Source of the DNA: Sparassis latifolia
Lineage: Eukaryota > Basidiomycota > Agaricomycetes > Polyporales > Sparassidaceae
Assembly: GCA_018466975.1 (NCBI GenBank)
Contig: CM031562.1
Location: forward strand, 3,472,001-3,536,000
Reading direction: 5' to 3'
DNA: 64,000 nucleotides
Within the stretch, counting starts at the first letter, position 1; each line of letters opens with the position of its first letter. The position numbers and the translations under genes are program-made. Under the pieces are notes generated by a model. The model searched no databases. It saw only the letters and a program-made list of their open reading frames with translations, and was not told the DNA's origin. Below are positions 1-11,064 of the stretch, piece after piece.

Positions 1-1652
1 CACAGTGGTTAATGCGTAATTCTATTGAGAACCCGCCAAAGAGTGAGAAAGCCCACTCACAAAACACTTTGTGGGGTTCTGCTCCTCCGGCCGGATGACA
101 GTTACCGGCCAGTGTGCCGGAGGGGTCAGCATTTCGCTGACCACACTAGGTTCAGAGAACGAGGAGGAGGAGAGTGTTGCTGTCGCCATGCCACGTCGCT
201 GTCTGCGGGTGACTTGCAGGCACGGCAGCACCTGCCAACATATCCTCGAAGCTCACACCGGGGTGACAAGATGACGACCTCCGATTTCTGCGTCTTCATC
301 GCGTATGAACGGCCCACTGTGCGCAAAGCGTTGACCACGACTTTCCAGGGGTTTCTCACTTTTTGGAGGTGCCCCAATAGAATTGCCCGTGGTCAAGCCC
401 CGTAAGTGAAAATTTCCTGCATGTCAAGATCGTCCAGGAACGAACTTACCATACGGCAGGGACCCTGGAATGGATCATACGGCAGAGGACGCAAAGTGGA
501 CGTGATGCTGGGAGAACCAGATGATCGGTGCTGGTTCAATATAATGCTAAAAATGGGCAAAGGGTCGGCGTCGGGAGGTGCCGAAGCGTTTGTATCAGGA
601 TGTGCGGGCCCCTCAGGACGACCCGGAAGCACATGTTGCGATTAATGCCGTTATGTACTGGGTTCGCTGCATCACGAGAGACAGTAGTAAGTAGTGTATG
701 GGTATTATTGAGGCCTGAACAGCAACGGCTGCAGCCAGCGATACCCGAGAGCATTTGCGCCAATTCTCTTGGCGGAACGTGCGGCGTTTGGAGTGAGAAT
801 TTTGACAGCGACAATTGGGGTGGGAGGAACGACAACATCGGGTGGTGAAGCGAAGTGATAACACGTTTTCGAGTGAAGGGGGTCGCTTCGCAAGGGTGGA
901 GCGTAGAACGGTGAATTGGCGCGACTTGCACCGACGCTCCAAATATACCCGCTGGTCGGGCAAGTAGCCCGAAGCAGCAATTTCGGGGGTCCATGCTCGC
1001 GCCATGACCGCAAGACTGTGAGTACTTATGGGGAGCTCGAGCAATGACGCCATGCCGTGTAGCGGGCCTGACCAGGAGAAATGATGGGAGGAGGCCGAAC
1101 ACTCATTTTTTGGCTCAGTGAAGAAGGATGCACGGCTGCGAACGGTGATCCGCTGGGGACGTTCCCGCGAATATGTCTAGAGCAGTGACATCTGACGAGG
1201 AAGAGTGGATCGTGTGGAATAAATAGATATTCCGGGCGAAGCGACGGGCGAGCGTCAAGGAGAGAGCAGGTGACGATTGGCATGAAGTGGCTGCAGGGCA
1301 GCGTGCGCCTGGGTGGGCGGTGGTGGCGGGAGAGGGACGATCAAAGGGTGATAAAGTTTGGTGCAGACAGCCCGTTTTACAGGGTGTATTGAATTGAATG
1401 GCAGGCATCTCGATTAGATTTGGAAATGTATCCCGTCCCTCGGGCCTCCTCTTTCTGGTTAAACTTGCTCGCTCCACTCACACCTGCAGTGAATTGTCTG
1501 ATTAATCATTTCTAGATGTCCCCAAATCCGGGCCCTCTGATCGCATCCTATAAATCCTAGATTCTCTCCACGCCCTTCCGCCTTCTCTCCTTCTCCCTCT
1601 TCCCCCTCCTCCTCCTCCCCGTCCTTGCGATTGTCGCCTTATCGCCGCAGCC
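1..1652. other. Gene-poor stretch upstream of the WOPR gene
   Basis: No reading frame here has a recognisable family, convincing splice structure or consistent codon pattern; the overlapping frames on both strands (for example 536-1102 minus) look like chance frames in GC-rich DNA. The last part, about 1575-1622, is a pyrimidine-rich run of CCT/CTC repeats ending about 30 bp before the ATG, a common core-promoter feature of highly expressed filamentous fungal genes. A long upstream region is usual for a developmental transcription factor, so much of this may be promoter and 5' leader. That last point is inference. Confidence 0.5.
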
Positions 1653-3117
1653 ATGCAGGAGCCAACCCTCACCGACATCCACATTCGCTCCGTCCAGGAC
1701 GCCCACAAGCTCTTCTACGCTGTCCAGCTCGGCCTCCTCGAGAAGATCGACAAACGTCTCGACGCAAACGAGCGCAATGCCCTCCGCCCGGGCAACGTCT
1801 ACGTATGGGAAGAGAAGGGTCCCACCGCAGACACGTTCAGCGTCAGCATGGAGCGCTTCACTGAAGGTAAATCATGGACAGCATCCCGCGTCAGAGACGT
1901 ACGTCGCCTTCGTCGTGCTGCTCCTGCGTCACTCATCCCCCTTCTCCCGTGATAGGACTTTCTTATGTACTTTGAGGACCAGAAGAAGAAGGGTCGCGGT
2001 GACTCTCAACGCGCGAAGTGCGTGCTCCACACTGTTCTCACGACGCGCTGTGCTGACCCGTATTAGATCGTCCGAGAACCAAGTCGTCCGGCCAGGCGAG
2101 AGCGATCAGTTCATCAAGCTCACATACTCGGTCTTCCGTGATGACCCCGCCGATCTGGGACAGTCCGACGAGAAGCAGAGGAAACCACGGAAATGGCATC
2201 TCAGTAAGCGCATATACCCAGCCATCTTCGATCCCTTCGCTCAATACTGGCTTTGCGAAGACGCGTACTTCACGAAACTCACCGAAGGTCAGCTGCGGAC
2301 GATCGACGACATCCCATTCCTCCGTGATCTGCAAGTCCCAGAGGGCACGTTTAAGAGCGCGCGAGCGAACAAATCCGGCAAGAATCGCGATGCATCAAAG
2401 TCCACGAACTCGAGCGTGAAGCGCACCTTCGCTCCCTTCCCCTCCAATTTCCGGGCACACCGTACACAGGATATCCCCTCGGGTCGCGCCCCGTTACCTC
2501 CCGCACCCCAGCCCGCCATGCTGTCCCCGGATCAGATTCCAATTGGCATCATGCCCCTCGCCCTACCTCTCTCGGTGAGTTGGTGCCCCGCCTATTTTGA
2601 GACCCCCTCCCTTATCTGCAGCACCCCACTCTGACAGCAACAGGAGCATATCCTGCAGTCCCTCCCACAGACTGGTTCTTCCAGCCTCATACCCATTGAC
2701 GGGTCATCATACATTCCACACGCTATCGCCGCATATATGACTGCGCCCTTCGTCTCTGAGCCCGCGCTTGATGCCTCGTGTATACCGCCATCACGCCATT
2801 CTTCCGATATGTCCATGTCCCCTTCACTCTCCGATTTCTCGAATGGATCCTGGCCTTCTCCCAGCCCGTCGCACCGCATGTCCGACTCGCCCTCCCATTC
2901 TGCATCTCCCGATTCGCCGATGGCGGATATCTTCGCGCCGTTGACGGACAACGGCTTGCCTTACGAGCCCGCGCCCGTCTCCGAGCAAGACGGCAGTCAG
3001 GCGGGCGGTGCACGCGTCGACCTCGCGCCGCTGAACTCGCTGCACCGCAGCCATCCGTACCGTCGGAGCCCCATCGACGACCGCGCGCTGCGCCTGCTCG
3101 GGCCCGGCGCACGTTGA
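1653..3117 (+). CDS. WOPR-domain (Gti1/Pac2/Wor1-type) transcription factor
   Basis: Five exons (1653-1898, 1956-2017, 2067-2203, 2261-2574, 2644-3117) give about 410 residues. The N-terminal half is a WOPR DNA-binding domain: first half at residues 4-95, with a DAHKLFYAVQLGLL helix, VYVWEE and FTEGKSW motifs and the basic SRVRDDFLMYFE stretch; second half at about 105-170, with VKLTYSV-like, KWHL and YFT motifs, the last two reconstructed across the third intron. The rest is a Ser/Pro-rich tail, typical of the family. WOPR proteins (Wor1, Ryp1, Sge1, Pac2) are fungal master regulators of morphology and development and act in the nucleus. The family assignment is firm; which of the usual two basidiomycete WOPR paralogues this is cannot be told. 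Confidence 0.9.
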
Positions 3118-3739
3118 TAGCGCCAGGCGCGACGCACGCCACAAACCAATGTACCATTCACTGTATTTCGTACACAGATACCTCTACACTCTGCACCATT
3201 CTGGATATTCCCTGCACCATTTTGGACTTTTACACTGCTCGCGACGTGCTCATATTCATGCTCTATTTTCTTTGGATGCAGTGCGGGCCGGCAGACACCT
3301 GAACCGGTACAGATAACGTCTGTCCGACTGGCCAGAGACCCTTCGCGGCTGCCAAGCTTGGGGCCGCGATCGCGCGCTTGGCAGAGCCGGTATCAACACC
3401 GTACGTCTGCGGCAGGCTGGAGGGGGCGAACGCGCCTCCTTGAGTGATGGTGGCGGACCTTGACTGCGGCATTGGGCAGCGGTGGTTCTGCGGCCATTGT
3501 GCGGTTGGTCTCAGTGATGCGGCTAGGCTAGTGCGCACAGGTAAAATGATCGTGGATAGTGGATTTGGATCGTAGGTAGCCCGTTAGCTCGTTGTGAGCT
3601 GCAGGCGCGTGACGTGTAGCAGCAGTTAATTGCCCGCGCCCGACGCGACGCGGTGTATAGGATACTATCTGTGTGCTGCCGGTGAGCTGGTGCGTAGCCG
3701 GCGCATGAGCTGCGAGCAGAGAGACTGAATATTTGTTTA
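3118..3739. other. Intergenic, no gene seen
   Basis: This follows the WOPR stop codon and contains only short frames without family signal. It should hold the WOPR terminator and, at its right end, the flank of the inserted Tc1-like element. Confidence 0.5.
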
Positions 3740-3753
3740 CAATGTTTACAATA

Positions 3754-4538
3754 CAGTTGCGGACAATCAAACACGGTAAATTTGATAGCGCCTGAACTAG
3801 ATTTTTCTGAGACAAATGGACTTCAGATTCAGACTCAGGGAGGTCTAAAACCCCCAAAAATGCACTCAGATAGTTTTTCCCACGAGGTTTTTGGATGGCC
3901 AAATTTTTGGGCGATTTTTTTGACACTTATAGGCCACTTTGCGGTCGTACTGAGCACTATTGGCCACCCGCTAGTCACCCGCAACCTCTGATTCATTCAA
4001 ACGTTGCAAATCCACCCAAAATTCACCCAACCAGCTTCTGTAAGGGTTCCTACTGCTACTTACACATTTGTTCTCACGCCACATGTTTGAGGTGTTCTCA
4101 CATGTTCGCGCAGATTTCAGCTGAAACTGCCTCCGGCACGAAGCCGCTCATCATAGCTAGATTGGCAATGGTCAGAATGCTATCTAAGAGTGTTTGAGAG
4201 TAAATTTAAATGACAAATTCCATATTCTAGGTGCACTTTGTGCATTTTCTATGGCCATATTTTTGCATGTATATTTTTGATCTGTTTGTGGCATCATCCC
4301 CTACTCATTGAAAGGAGTCGATTGCATATTTTTTCGTATTTTTATCTAATTAATTATGGGGTTGGCCAAAATTTTGGGTCCAAAACAGGAAATAATAAGA
4401 ATTAGTGAAATCGGCTCGTGCAAATCGAGTCTCTGAGTCATAAGCATCACATTTGTGCAGTTTCCGAAAGTTTCCGGCACTCTCCGGACTCTACATAATT
4501 GGACTAAAATAGTTACCGCGTTTGATTGTCCGCAACTG
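3754..4538. mobile_element. Non-autonomous Tc1/mariner-like DNA element
   Basis: The element has terminal inverted repeats of about 25 bp beginning CAGTTGCGGACAATCAAAC, with one mismatch between the ends, and is bounded on both sides by TA (3752-3753 and 4539-4540), the target-site duplication of the Tc1/mariner superfamily. It is 785 bp long, AT-richer than its surroundings, and has no transposase frame, so it must be a deletion derivative or MITE mobilised in trans. The flanking sequence joins into a near match with an unoccupied copy at 5837-5888 (minus), which confirms the insertion point. The superfamily call rests on TA duplication plus CAGT termini. Confidence 0.8.
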
Positions 4539-4580
4539 TACGATATCCGCCTTCGCCCCAGTGGGCTTAAGTAGGACATG
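4539..4580 (+). repeat. Inverted repeat copy 1 (split by the Tc1-like insertion)
   Basis: Together with 3740-3753, this about 55-bp sequence (core CCGCCTTCGCCCCAGTGGGC) is repeated in reverse orientation at 5837-5888. The left 14 bases (CAATGTTTACAATA) lie on the far side of the Tc1-like element. The two copies differ by small indels. Confidence 0.75.
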
Positions 4581-5008
4581 GCGCGATAGGGACACATCCA
4601 TGCATGGATTGTTCTATTTCGTACTTGCCTTTTTTGAACCACACCCGGCAATGGCGATGGATCGGGCTGCACGTCTCGGAGTTGTGCGGAAGCCTTGGGG
4701 CGCGCTCACCGCAACGTCGGGACCGCGGATTTATGATACACTCCCTTGCGGGGCAAAATAATGATTTGATCCCGGACGCTGCCCAGACATGATAGCTTGC
4801 CCCGGGTGCAGTTCTAGCGATAAGTAAATCCATCATGCTCGAAATGATTTCATTACTGCATCACTGTAAGATACAGACAAGAAGAAAGTACAGAGAGAAT
4901 GGGTATGCATGGCGAGAATCACGGAGGAAAGGGTGGGTGCACTAAGGCTTGATGAGGTTCGATCTATGATAAGACGAACCCCCATCGCATCGTCCAGTTC
5001 ATCTGCCC
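4581..5008. other. Intergenic, no gene seen
   Basis: No coding signal is visible. This is downstream of the minus-strand coiled-coil gene and should hold its 3' end. Confidence 0.4.
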
Positions 5009-5730
5009 TCAGCCGAATCTGCCTAGGTTCTTGGCGCTCTTGCTCACGGTCTCCAGCTCCGCCTGCTTTGCCTTGGCGCGCCTAGCCCTACATAGACGAA
5101 CAACATCCGCACCAAGTCAGCGAAGCGCGTCGTCAGACGAAGGCGCATGCACGCACTCGTCCTTGGCCTCCCGCTCGAGCAGCCGCACGTGCTCACGCGC
5201 GGCGCGCACGGACGCCCGCGCCTGCCGCAGCGCCTGGTCCACGTCGCGCTCGGCGGCCACTGCGTCCGCGACCTTCTGGCGCGCGCCGACGATGGATGAG
5301 TGGTTCCGCAGGTCCTGGCCCGAGTTGGACGACGAGGACCGTCGCTGGCTGAAGAACCCGCGCGAGCTGCCGTTCCCGCTGCGCGTCGAGTTGGCGGCGG
5401 TCGAGGGCTGGTAATCTGGAGAACGCGAGTTGCGGGAGAAGATACTGCGGCTGCGCGAAGGAGGTGCCTGCTCTGAAGGGTCAGGCGTGGCAAGTGTGGG
5501 TCTCTCCGGAGAACTGGAACGCAAGAAGGGCATCTGCGTGCTGTGTGGGTTACGGAGCGTATAGACTAGAATGAACACTCACCTTGGTATATACGAAGGC
5601 AGTTCTGGAAAGTGAGTTCGGGTGAGCAGCTCGAGCGACGTACCTTTTATCTCCTGCACGCCGTGGACGTCAGTGGAGTGGTGTCCCCACTACACATCAC
5701 CTGAAACGAGTTAGAGCGCAGAATGCCCAT
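5009..5730 (-). CDS. Small uncharacterised basic/coiled-coil protein
   Basis: A five-exon model (5730-5701, 5653-5644, 5604-5583, 5513-5157, 5087-5009) keeps frame at every junction and gives 165 residues. It starts MGILRSNSFQ and continues with a Ser/Pro-rich low-complexity segment (about residues 20-80) that ends in a serine run. The last 85 residues form an amphipathic helix rich in Ala, Arg, Glu and Lys, probably a coiled coil, ending SAKNLGRFG. Tiny first exons of 30, 10 and 22 bases make the N-terminus the least certain part; an alternative start at 5533 would skip them. I recognise no named family; small coiled-coil proteins like this are common in Agaricomycetes. The gene lies divergent from the TFIIA gene, 350 bp away. 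Confidence 0.65.
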
Positions 5731-5836
5731 TGAGAGTGCAGCCACCGCAGCGAGACCTAGAGCAAGAGCCTGAACTTGAGATTATTACTGAAAGTGCGAG
5801 TTCACATTACTGGGTTCGTCGAGGCCTGTCATTAGA

Positions 5837-5888
5837 CATGTCCTAAGCCCACTGGGGCGAAGGCGGATGTATCGTATTGTAAACATTG
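5837..5888 (-). repeat. Inverted repeat copy 2 (uninterrupted)
   Basis: This is the reverse-orientation partner of 3740-3753 plus 4539-4580. Read on the minus strand it runs CAATGTTTACAATACGATA and then the CCGCCTTCGCCCCAGTGGGC core, without the Tc1-like element. It therefore shows what the insertion site looked like when empty. It sits in the spacer between the coiled-coil gene and the TFIIA gene. Confidence 0.75.
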
Positions 5889-6078
5889 GCATAGTGCGTC
5901 ATAGCGGGATGGTCCGTGCGTGGGAACGACCTTCATGCCATCGGAGTTTGTCGGAGTTTGATTCTTTCCTGGATTACTCACCTTGTATAAATGGCCTTTC
6001 CTTGTCTCCTCCCACCACCAAACCGTGGCCCCATTATCGTGCTCGCCGTAGAAGACGATCCCTGGAGCTGAAACGTCG

Positions 6079-7161
6079 ATGTCCAATAAAATAGTGGTGA
6101 GCTGCTCACCATGTAGTGCTGTAGTACTCCAGTTGGTGACCGTGAGTTTTGTCGATGAGCCCACCATCTATCGCACCGTCATCGACGACGTGATCGCCAA
6201 CATTAAGACCGAGTTCGACGAGTACGGCGTTGGCGAGAACATTTTGGCCGATCTTCAACACGTGAGTATACCGTCCTCGCTCTTCACCTAGTGATTCCAC
6301 CATGGTTTTGCGTAGATTTGGGAGAAAAAAATCATCGATTCCAATGTGGCCGAGTTTGAAACCGCTGTCCAGCCGCCTACACCTCAACACCCTCCGTATC
6401 CTCCACACCCGATGCACACCATTAGTCATCCCCAATACCCTCCGCACAACCCTTATGTACCGCCCCATGTGGCTCCGCCACCAGGGCCGCAGATCAAGTC
6501 TGAGCCTATGGACAGCAGGTACATGCTGACAGGGAACATGCCTTCTTATGGCATTCCACCACTTACGGGCCCCCAAATTCCGGGGGCGAACAGAAATATG
6601 TACAGTCAGCCCACCGGTCGGCCACCCTCAGGCCCCTCACCCCCTGCCCCCACGGCGCGGTACCCGCCTCCTGTGCAGGCGGCTCAGACAGCGGCGCGAA
6701 TTCCTCAGGTTGACGGACCTTCGTCCTCTTCGTCGGACTCGTCCACTCCGCCGCCAAGCCAAGCCCCCCGGTCGTCACACCCATCTCTTCCTCAGCCTTC
6801 GCAGAACATGAACGTAGCGCAGGTGGACGATGAGGCCATTAATAGCGATCTTGATGATTCAGACTCTGATGGCGATGACGATCGCGAGGATGCCGCTGCT
6901 GTCCCCGATATTGTGTTCTGCACGTATGATAAGGTGCGTCTGCCATGACTCTCTTACTGTGGCATTCTGAGCTCCCTTTTTTTACCAACGTTCGATGCTG
7001 TCCAGGTTGCGCGTGTCAAGAACAAATGGAAGTGCATCCTCAAGGACGGCATGATTCATGTTAATAGAAAAGACTACCTGTTCGCCAAGTGCACTTGGTA
7101 CGTCTGGCAAGGTCTTCTATTCGCTTGTGTCTGAACCGTTTGTAGCGAGTTCGAGTGGTAG
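6079..7161 (+). CDS. TOA1: Transcription initiation factor IIA large (alpha/beta) subunit
   Basis: Five exons (6079-6096, 6160-6261, 6316-6933, 7006-7097, 7146-7161) give 281 residues. The N-terminal four-helix-bundle segment begins MSNKIVPTIYRTVIDD and continues through EFDEYGVGENILADLQ and IWEKKI, the standard TFIIA-alpha signature. A long Pro/Ser/Gln-rich linker (about residues 55-205) follows, then an acidic block (DLDDSDSDGDDD), then the C-terminal beta-barrel segment VARVKNKWKCILKDG...YLFAKCTCEFEW, ending exactly at the usual tryptophan. This subunit pairs with the small TFIIA subunit and stabilises TBP on the TATA box in RNA polymerase II pre-initiation complexes. The short first exon and the last exon of 16 bases are both forced by frame and conservation. 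Nothing looks broken. Confidence 0.95.
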
Positions 7162-7562
7162 TCGAGAACCGTCAGATCGATTTCTGGGCTCGTCCTGCTA
7201 GGCCAAACATCTGTCTCGTTCGAGGGGGTATACATCTATCATTGTTTTCATCAGTCGCGGAGAAAGTTACGCGACACGAACTTTGCCTCATCCTTTGCAT
7301 CCATATGTCCACTGCACTCATCTGTAATCTACAACTCACACGCTCAATATTAACCATGATCTATTATGCTGAAGTGAATAATTACAATCTTAAGTACACG
7401 GTTGGGAATAGCCCTAAGTTACGGTAAGTGTGCGTTGTAGATCGAAGTTTCGAATCAGGAAATACAGAAGGATTGTGCAATCAATGCAACCGCGATGTCA
7501 AGGAAAACAACGATTTCGAGTCATACCGGAGACAAAACATTCAGAACAGTATACGGACTCCC
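7162..7562. other. Tail-to-tail intergenic region
   Basis: This separates the converging TFIIA and F-box genes. No frame with support is present; both 3' ends and terminators should lie here. Confidence 0.5.
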
Positions 7563-9146
7563 TCACGCCTGCGCCTTCGCCAAATTGTACTGCTCGACGT
7601 CGCTCTTGTGCACGTAGTCCACGCAGTCCGCCGCCATCAGCTGCTCCTCTGTGGCAGCGCTTTCATCGCACTCGGGATCGGTATACAGCCAGACGACGCC
7701 CTCGCCGTCCTGGAGGTCGAGCCCGGCGCTCTCGTATTTCTCGGTCCACCAGATGAAGATGTCGCGCGCGAACGGGTCCGTGGACGCGTCGACGAGGAAC
7801 CCCAGCGTGCGCACGACCTCGAGCGCCGGGAACAGCTCGCGCTGCTCCGCGAACGCGCGCAGGTGCAGCTGCGCGTGCGTCGGGCGGTTTGGGTACAGCC
7901 GGCTGATGCCCATACCCCGGATGCCCACGCGCCGCAGCGCCGCGTGCGGCGCGTTCAGTGGCGGCGCGGAGTCCGACGGTGGGGGCCCTGTGGGTGGCGG
8001 GAGCGGGCTGAAGAGCGACTTAGCGGGCGGCCGCTGTGGAGGCTGCTGCAACGCGGAGACGACAGGCGCGCTCAGGACGCGCTCGCGGCAGTCAAAAACA
8101 AGCGTGTCGAGCTGCGGGCAGACGTCTGGCTGGAGGAAGGTCGTGATGTCTACTGGGCCGGGCGCGTATGATAGGGAATTTACTGGGAGAAGTTCGACCG
8201 TCGTGAGCTTGGGGCCGTGCACTGCGAGGAGCGTGTCGAGAGCAGGAGGGATGGCGGACAATCGTCTGGTACGCGCGGTTGACGCGTCGAGGACAAGGCG
8301 GGCGAGTGCAGGCAGGGAGAGCTTGGTCGCGAATGCCATGATGGCTGGGCACATCGGGATTAGCAAGTCAATCACGCCTGGGAGTACCACAGGGGTGTCC
8401 CCAAGCTCCGGCACGGTCTTGGAGTTCTCGAATGCGAGTTTGCGGATGTCGAGCACCCGAAGGGAGCGGTACTTCGTCAGGAACGTCGGTGCGAGCAGTG
8501 ACGCCTCTCCTGCGGGCACCTCGCCCTCCTCCCAGTACAGCGCGCGCACCGACTCTCCGAGGTAGCGCGTGAATACGTCCAGCATCCCCTTCGACAGCGG
8601 ACGCTCCCAGAACCCGCTCACTGCGTGCAGATTTGGCAGCATCGACAGAATCCCTGCGATTGCATACCAGAACGGTGCAGTCTTCGATGTACGCGAACAG
8701 GTGTGAATTTCCAGATGCCGGATCCAACGCGCGTGGCCCCGCTCCGAGGTGGTGTTCTCCGAGGTTGCGCTGGTACTAGCGCCAGCTATAGCCGCGCGAA
8801 GATCGCTCGACTCAAGCGTCCGCCCGAGTAAATACGCCCGGCGACTGCTGTTGATCACGACGTGCTCGTACAGAAGCTCGGTGGATACTCGGCGCCAACC
8901 TTGGCACACGAGCACCAGGCTGCACTTGGTGCGCATTGACGACACAGGGGTGTTCAGCGGGTTAAAGGGCCGCTGTATCTCGAACGACTCCCGCGGGCTG
9001 ATGCATCGTGCGCGCGGAACGTAGGTTGCGTAACGGAAGATCTCGAGCCAGAGCTCTGTCGGTAGGCTCGTATGGTCCGCGCGGGGTGAGCACTGGGTGT
9101 CGGACATGGTGTTGGACAAACGGATAAGCGTGCGTTCTGCGGACAT
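7563..9146 (-). CDS. F-box-like domain protein
   Basis: A single uninterrupted frame gives 527 residues. Residues 26-48 (SLPTELWLEIFRYATYVPRA) are the F-box core, preceded by a short polar leader; a second methionine at residue 14 is an alternative start. After SLVLVCQGWRRVSTELLYEH, typical of basidiomycete F-box proteins, come spaced leucine-rich segments without sharp repeat units. A low-complexity Pro/Ser patch lies near residues 385-415. F-box proteins recruit targets to SCF ubiquitin ligases through Skp1; Agaricomycete genomes carry many fast-evolving members of this type and the substrate cannot be guessed. The lack of introns is usual for the expanded group. The plus-strand frame at 7651-8565 is only its shadow. 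Confidence 0.85.
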   Translation of the reverse strand: MSAERTLIRLSNTMSDTQCSPRADHTSLPTELWLEIFRYATYVPRARCISPRESFEIQRPFNPLNTPVSSMRTKCSLVLVCQGWRRVSTELLYEHVVINSSRRAYLLGRTLESSDLRAAIAGASTSATSENTTSERGHARWIRHLEIHTCSRTSKTAPFWYAIAGILSMLPNLHAVSGFWERPLSKGMLDVFTRYLGESVRALYWEEGEVPAGEASLLAPTFLTKYRSLRVLDIRKLAFENSKTVPELGDTPVVLPGVIDLLIPMCPAIMAFATKLSLPALARLVLDASTARTRRLSAIPPALDTLLAVHGPKLTTVELLPVNSLSYAPGPVDITTFLQPDVCPQLDTLVFDCRERVLSAPVVSALQQPPQRPPAKSLFSPLPPPTGPPPSDSAPPLNAPHAALRRVGIRGMGISRLYPNRPTHAQLHLRAFAEQRELFPALEVVRTLGFLVDASTDPFARDIFIWWTEKYESAGLDLQDGEGVVWLYTDPECDESAATEEQLMAADCVDYVHKSDVEQYNLAKAQA

Positions 9147-9725
9147 GGTTAGCTTTCAATAAATCGTGGTAGCCTCGCGATTAGCACAAGGATTTCGCAT
9201 GCAAACTCTCTGGGCTGCAAGTAGAACATCGACTCACTGCGATGATCGATTCGCCTGCGGGATGTGCTGAAGTTGCCTGCGACGGCTTCCGCTGCTGCAC
9301 TGCAGCGCGCAGGACGACCTGTGGGCGATGAAAGGTGATCAGATGGACTACACACCAGCCTGCGCAACAGAGAAGCGGTGGATAAAGAGATTAGTTGTCC
9401 CGAATCGGGCACGGCGACGATATAAGTACGGTCTGGCGATCCGGATCCGAGTCTCCGCAAAAGAATCACTGCAGCACTCACTGTAGCGGCCTTGCTGTGT
9501 TGGAACTACTGTGAAACCGAGTCTTGTTCAACTTATCGTCAAAACGTATCTTTCGCGCAGATGTTCAAGTGAGTGAGTGAGATCATAAATATGGTCTCCC
9601 GCCACCGGAGGCAAATAGGCACAAACAGCGTTCTTGAGTGTCAAGCGCCGGTACTAGTATGTAAGTTACTAGCGGCAGTTGAGCGGCAGCGCACTTTACC
9701 ACATCTAAGTCAATAGGCTTCACTC
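9147..9725. promoter_or_regulatory. Divergent spacer between F-box and Vps3844-type genes
   Basis: About 580 bp lie between the two start codons, so both promoters must be here. A TATA-like stretch (GATATAAGTA near 9418) is visible in the plus-strand sense but is far from the ATG at 9726. No coding signal was seen. Confidence 0.4.
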
Positions 9726-11064
9726 ATGAGGGGATCTCTGGTTTGTCTGCTACTGGCGGGCTTCGCTCAGGCTGTTGAGGTGTACCTACATCCTGTAGAA
9801 GATCTACCGTCAAGGCTTTCAGCAAGTCAAGCTGGTACTGCGCTCTCTCGGCATCTTGGCTTGGAGTACTTCGAATCTGTGGATGCGAATGAGTTAGACC
9901 GGCAGGAGTCATTTGTAGGGAAGGGTGTGTGGAGTGCCTTGTTGATCACTGTGGGCGAAGAGGTTGCAAAAGGTGCGTCATTCCATGATTCACTGGTGTA
10001 ATGTCCGGAATGCTCTTTGCGGAAATGCGATGGGTTAGTCTGTAGGCATCTTGTAGACTTCATGAGTGGGCCGTTGAAGTGTACACGAGTTTATTGGAGC
10101 ATGAGGGATTTCCTTGACATATTTCACCAGGGCAATGTGCAGAGAGCTTCCAGCTGACTTTCTCTTCTTGCAGATGTTGTCCCATCAACAATGAAACCCT
10201 CATTTTCCCTGTATACTACGCCATCACTATCTTCCCTCTCTTCCCTCATACCCACCTACCTTGAACGCGCACAGCAGGCCTATTCACATATTTTATCGCA
10301 ACCCTCACACCCGGGCGTGCCGCGCATTCTCGACATCTTCTCCGTCCCCTCCTCCGCGACGGAAGCCTTCCTTTCAGAGACGGCCGCGCTCGTGGACTTC
10401 CTCGAATCTGAAACCACAACCGACTCGTTCGCCGCACTCGAGCTGACTGGCCTCTCCCAGATAGTCGAGACGTTCGGTCGCGCGAGTGAGCAATACGCCC
10501 TCGCAGCGGAGACCATGCGGGGCGTCCTTTCCAACGCAATGCCGAAGTCGGGGCTAAAGCTTGCCATCGTGACCGTCCCTACTGCATTATTGAAGCGCCA
10601 GGACGAGAACGACGGCGCGCAGCCACCTCAGAGCCCGCTCCCCGTGCCCTCGCCCGGGCCCGCGGAGCCGATCAGTGGCGTGTCAACGTGCTACACGTCT
10701 GCGGAGTCGTGTGTGGACGGGACGGGCGCTTGCAGTGGGCATGGCGAATGTGTGCGCGCGAGCAAGGCTGGGAAGACGTGCTACGTCTGCGCATGTGCGG
10801 CCACGAAGGACGACGGGGGGCGGACGGAGAACTGGGCGGGCAGCGCTTGCGAACGCCTGGATGTGAGCGGGTGAGTGTGGGCGCTGTCAATTCCCGTGGT
10901 GTGCTCATTAGTGGAATTCTGCCAGGCCTTTTGTGCTATTGACGGGCACGGTTGTTACGCTGGCGCTTCTGGTTGGAGGATCTATCGCGCTGCTTTCGGG
11001 GATTGGAGGAGAGGAGCTGCCGAGTGTATTAACAGGTGGTATTGTACCTACTACGAGAGACTGA
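9726..11064 (+). CDS. Vps3844-type (DUF3844) secretory-pathway membrane protein
   Basis: Three exons (9726-9972, 10174-10870, 10926-11064) give 360 residues. It opens with a signal peptide (MRGSLVCLLLAGFAQAVEVY), followed by a lumenal domain. A C-terminal cysteine-rich EGF-like module (residues about 250-310, with CSGHGEC and CYVCAC motifs) is the hallmark of the Vps3844 C-terminal domain. A single membrane helix (PFVLLTGTVVTLALLVGGSI) and a short tail ending VPTTRD follow. Fungal members are type I membrane proteins of the ER/vacuolar sorting route; the molecular role is poorly known. The first intron of 201 bp is long for this genome and might hide a small exon. Confidence is high in the family and moderate in the N-terminal junction. 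Confidence 0.82.

Noticed and set aside
536..1102. 188-codon minus-strand frame upstream of the WOPR gene
   Set aside because: It overlaps several other long frames in GC-rich DNA, has no domain-like order and no supporting splice signals.
3740..5888. A single 2.1-kb transposon with 50-bp terminal repeats
   Set aside because: The inverted flanking repeats are real, but no target duplication or transposase was seen, so only the repeat pair and the Tc1-like element are annotated.
7428..8565. Long plus-strand frames under the F-box gene
   Set aside because: They mirror the F-box coding sequence on the other strand; their Arg/Ala/Gly-rich content is typical of shadow frames.
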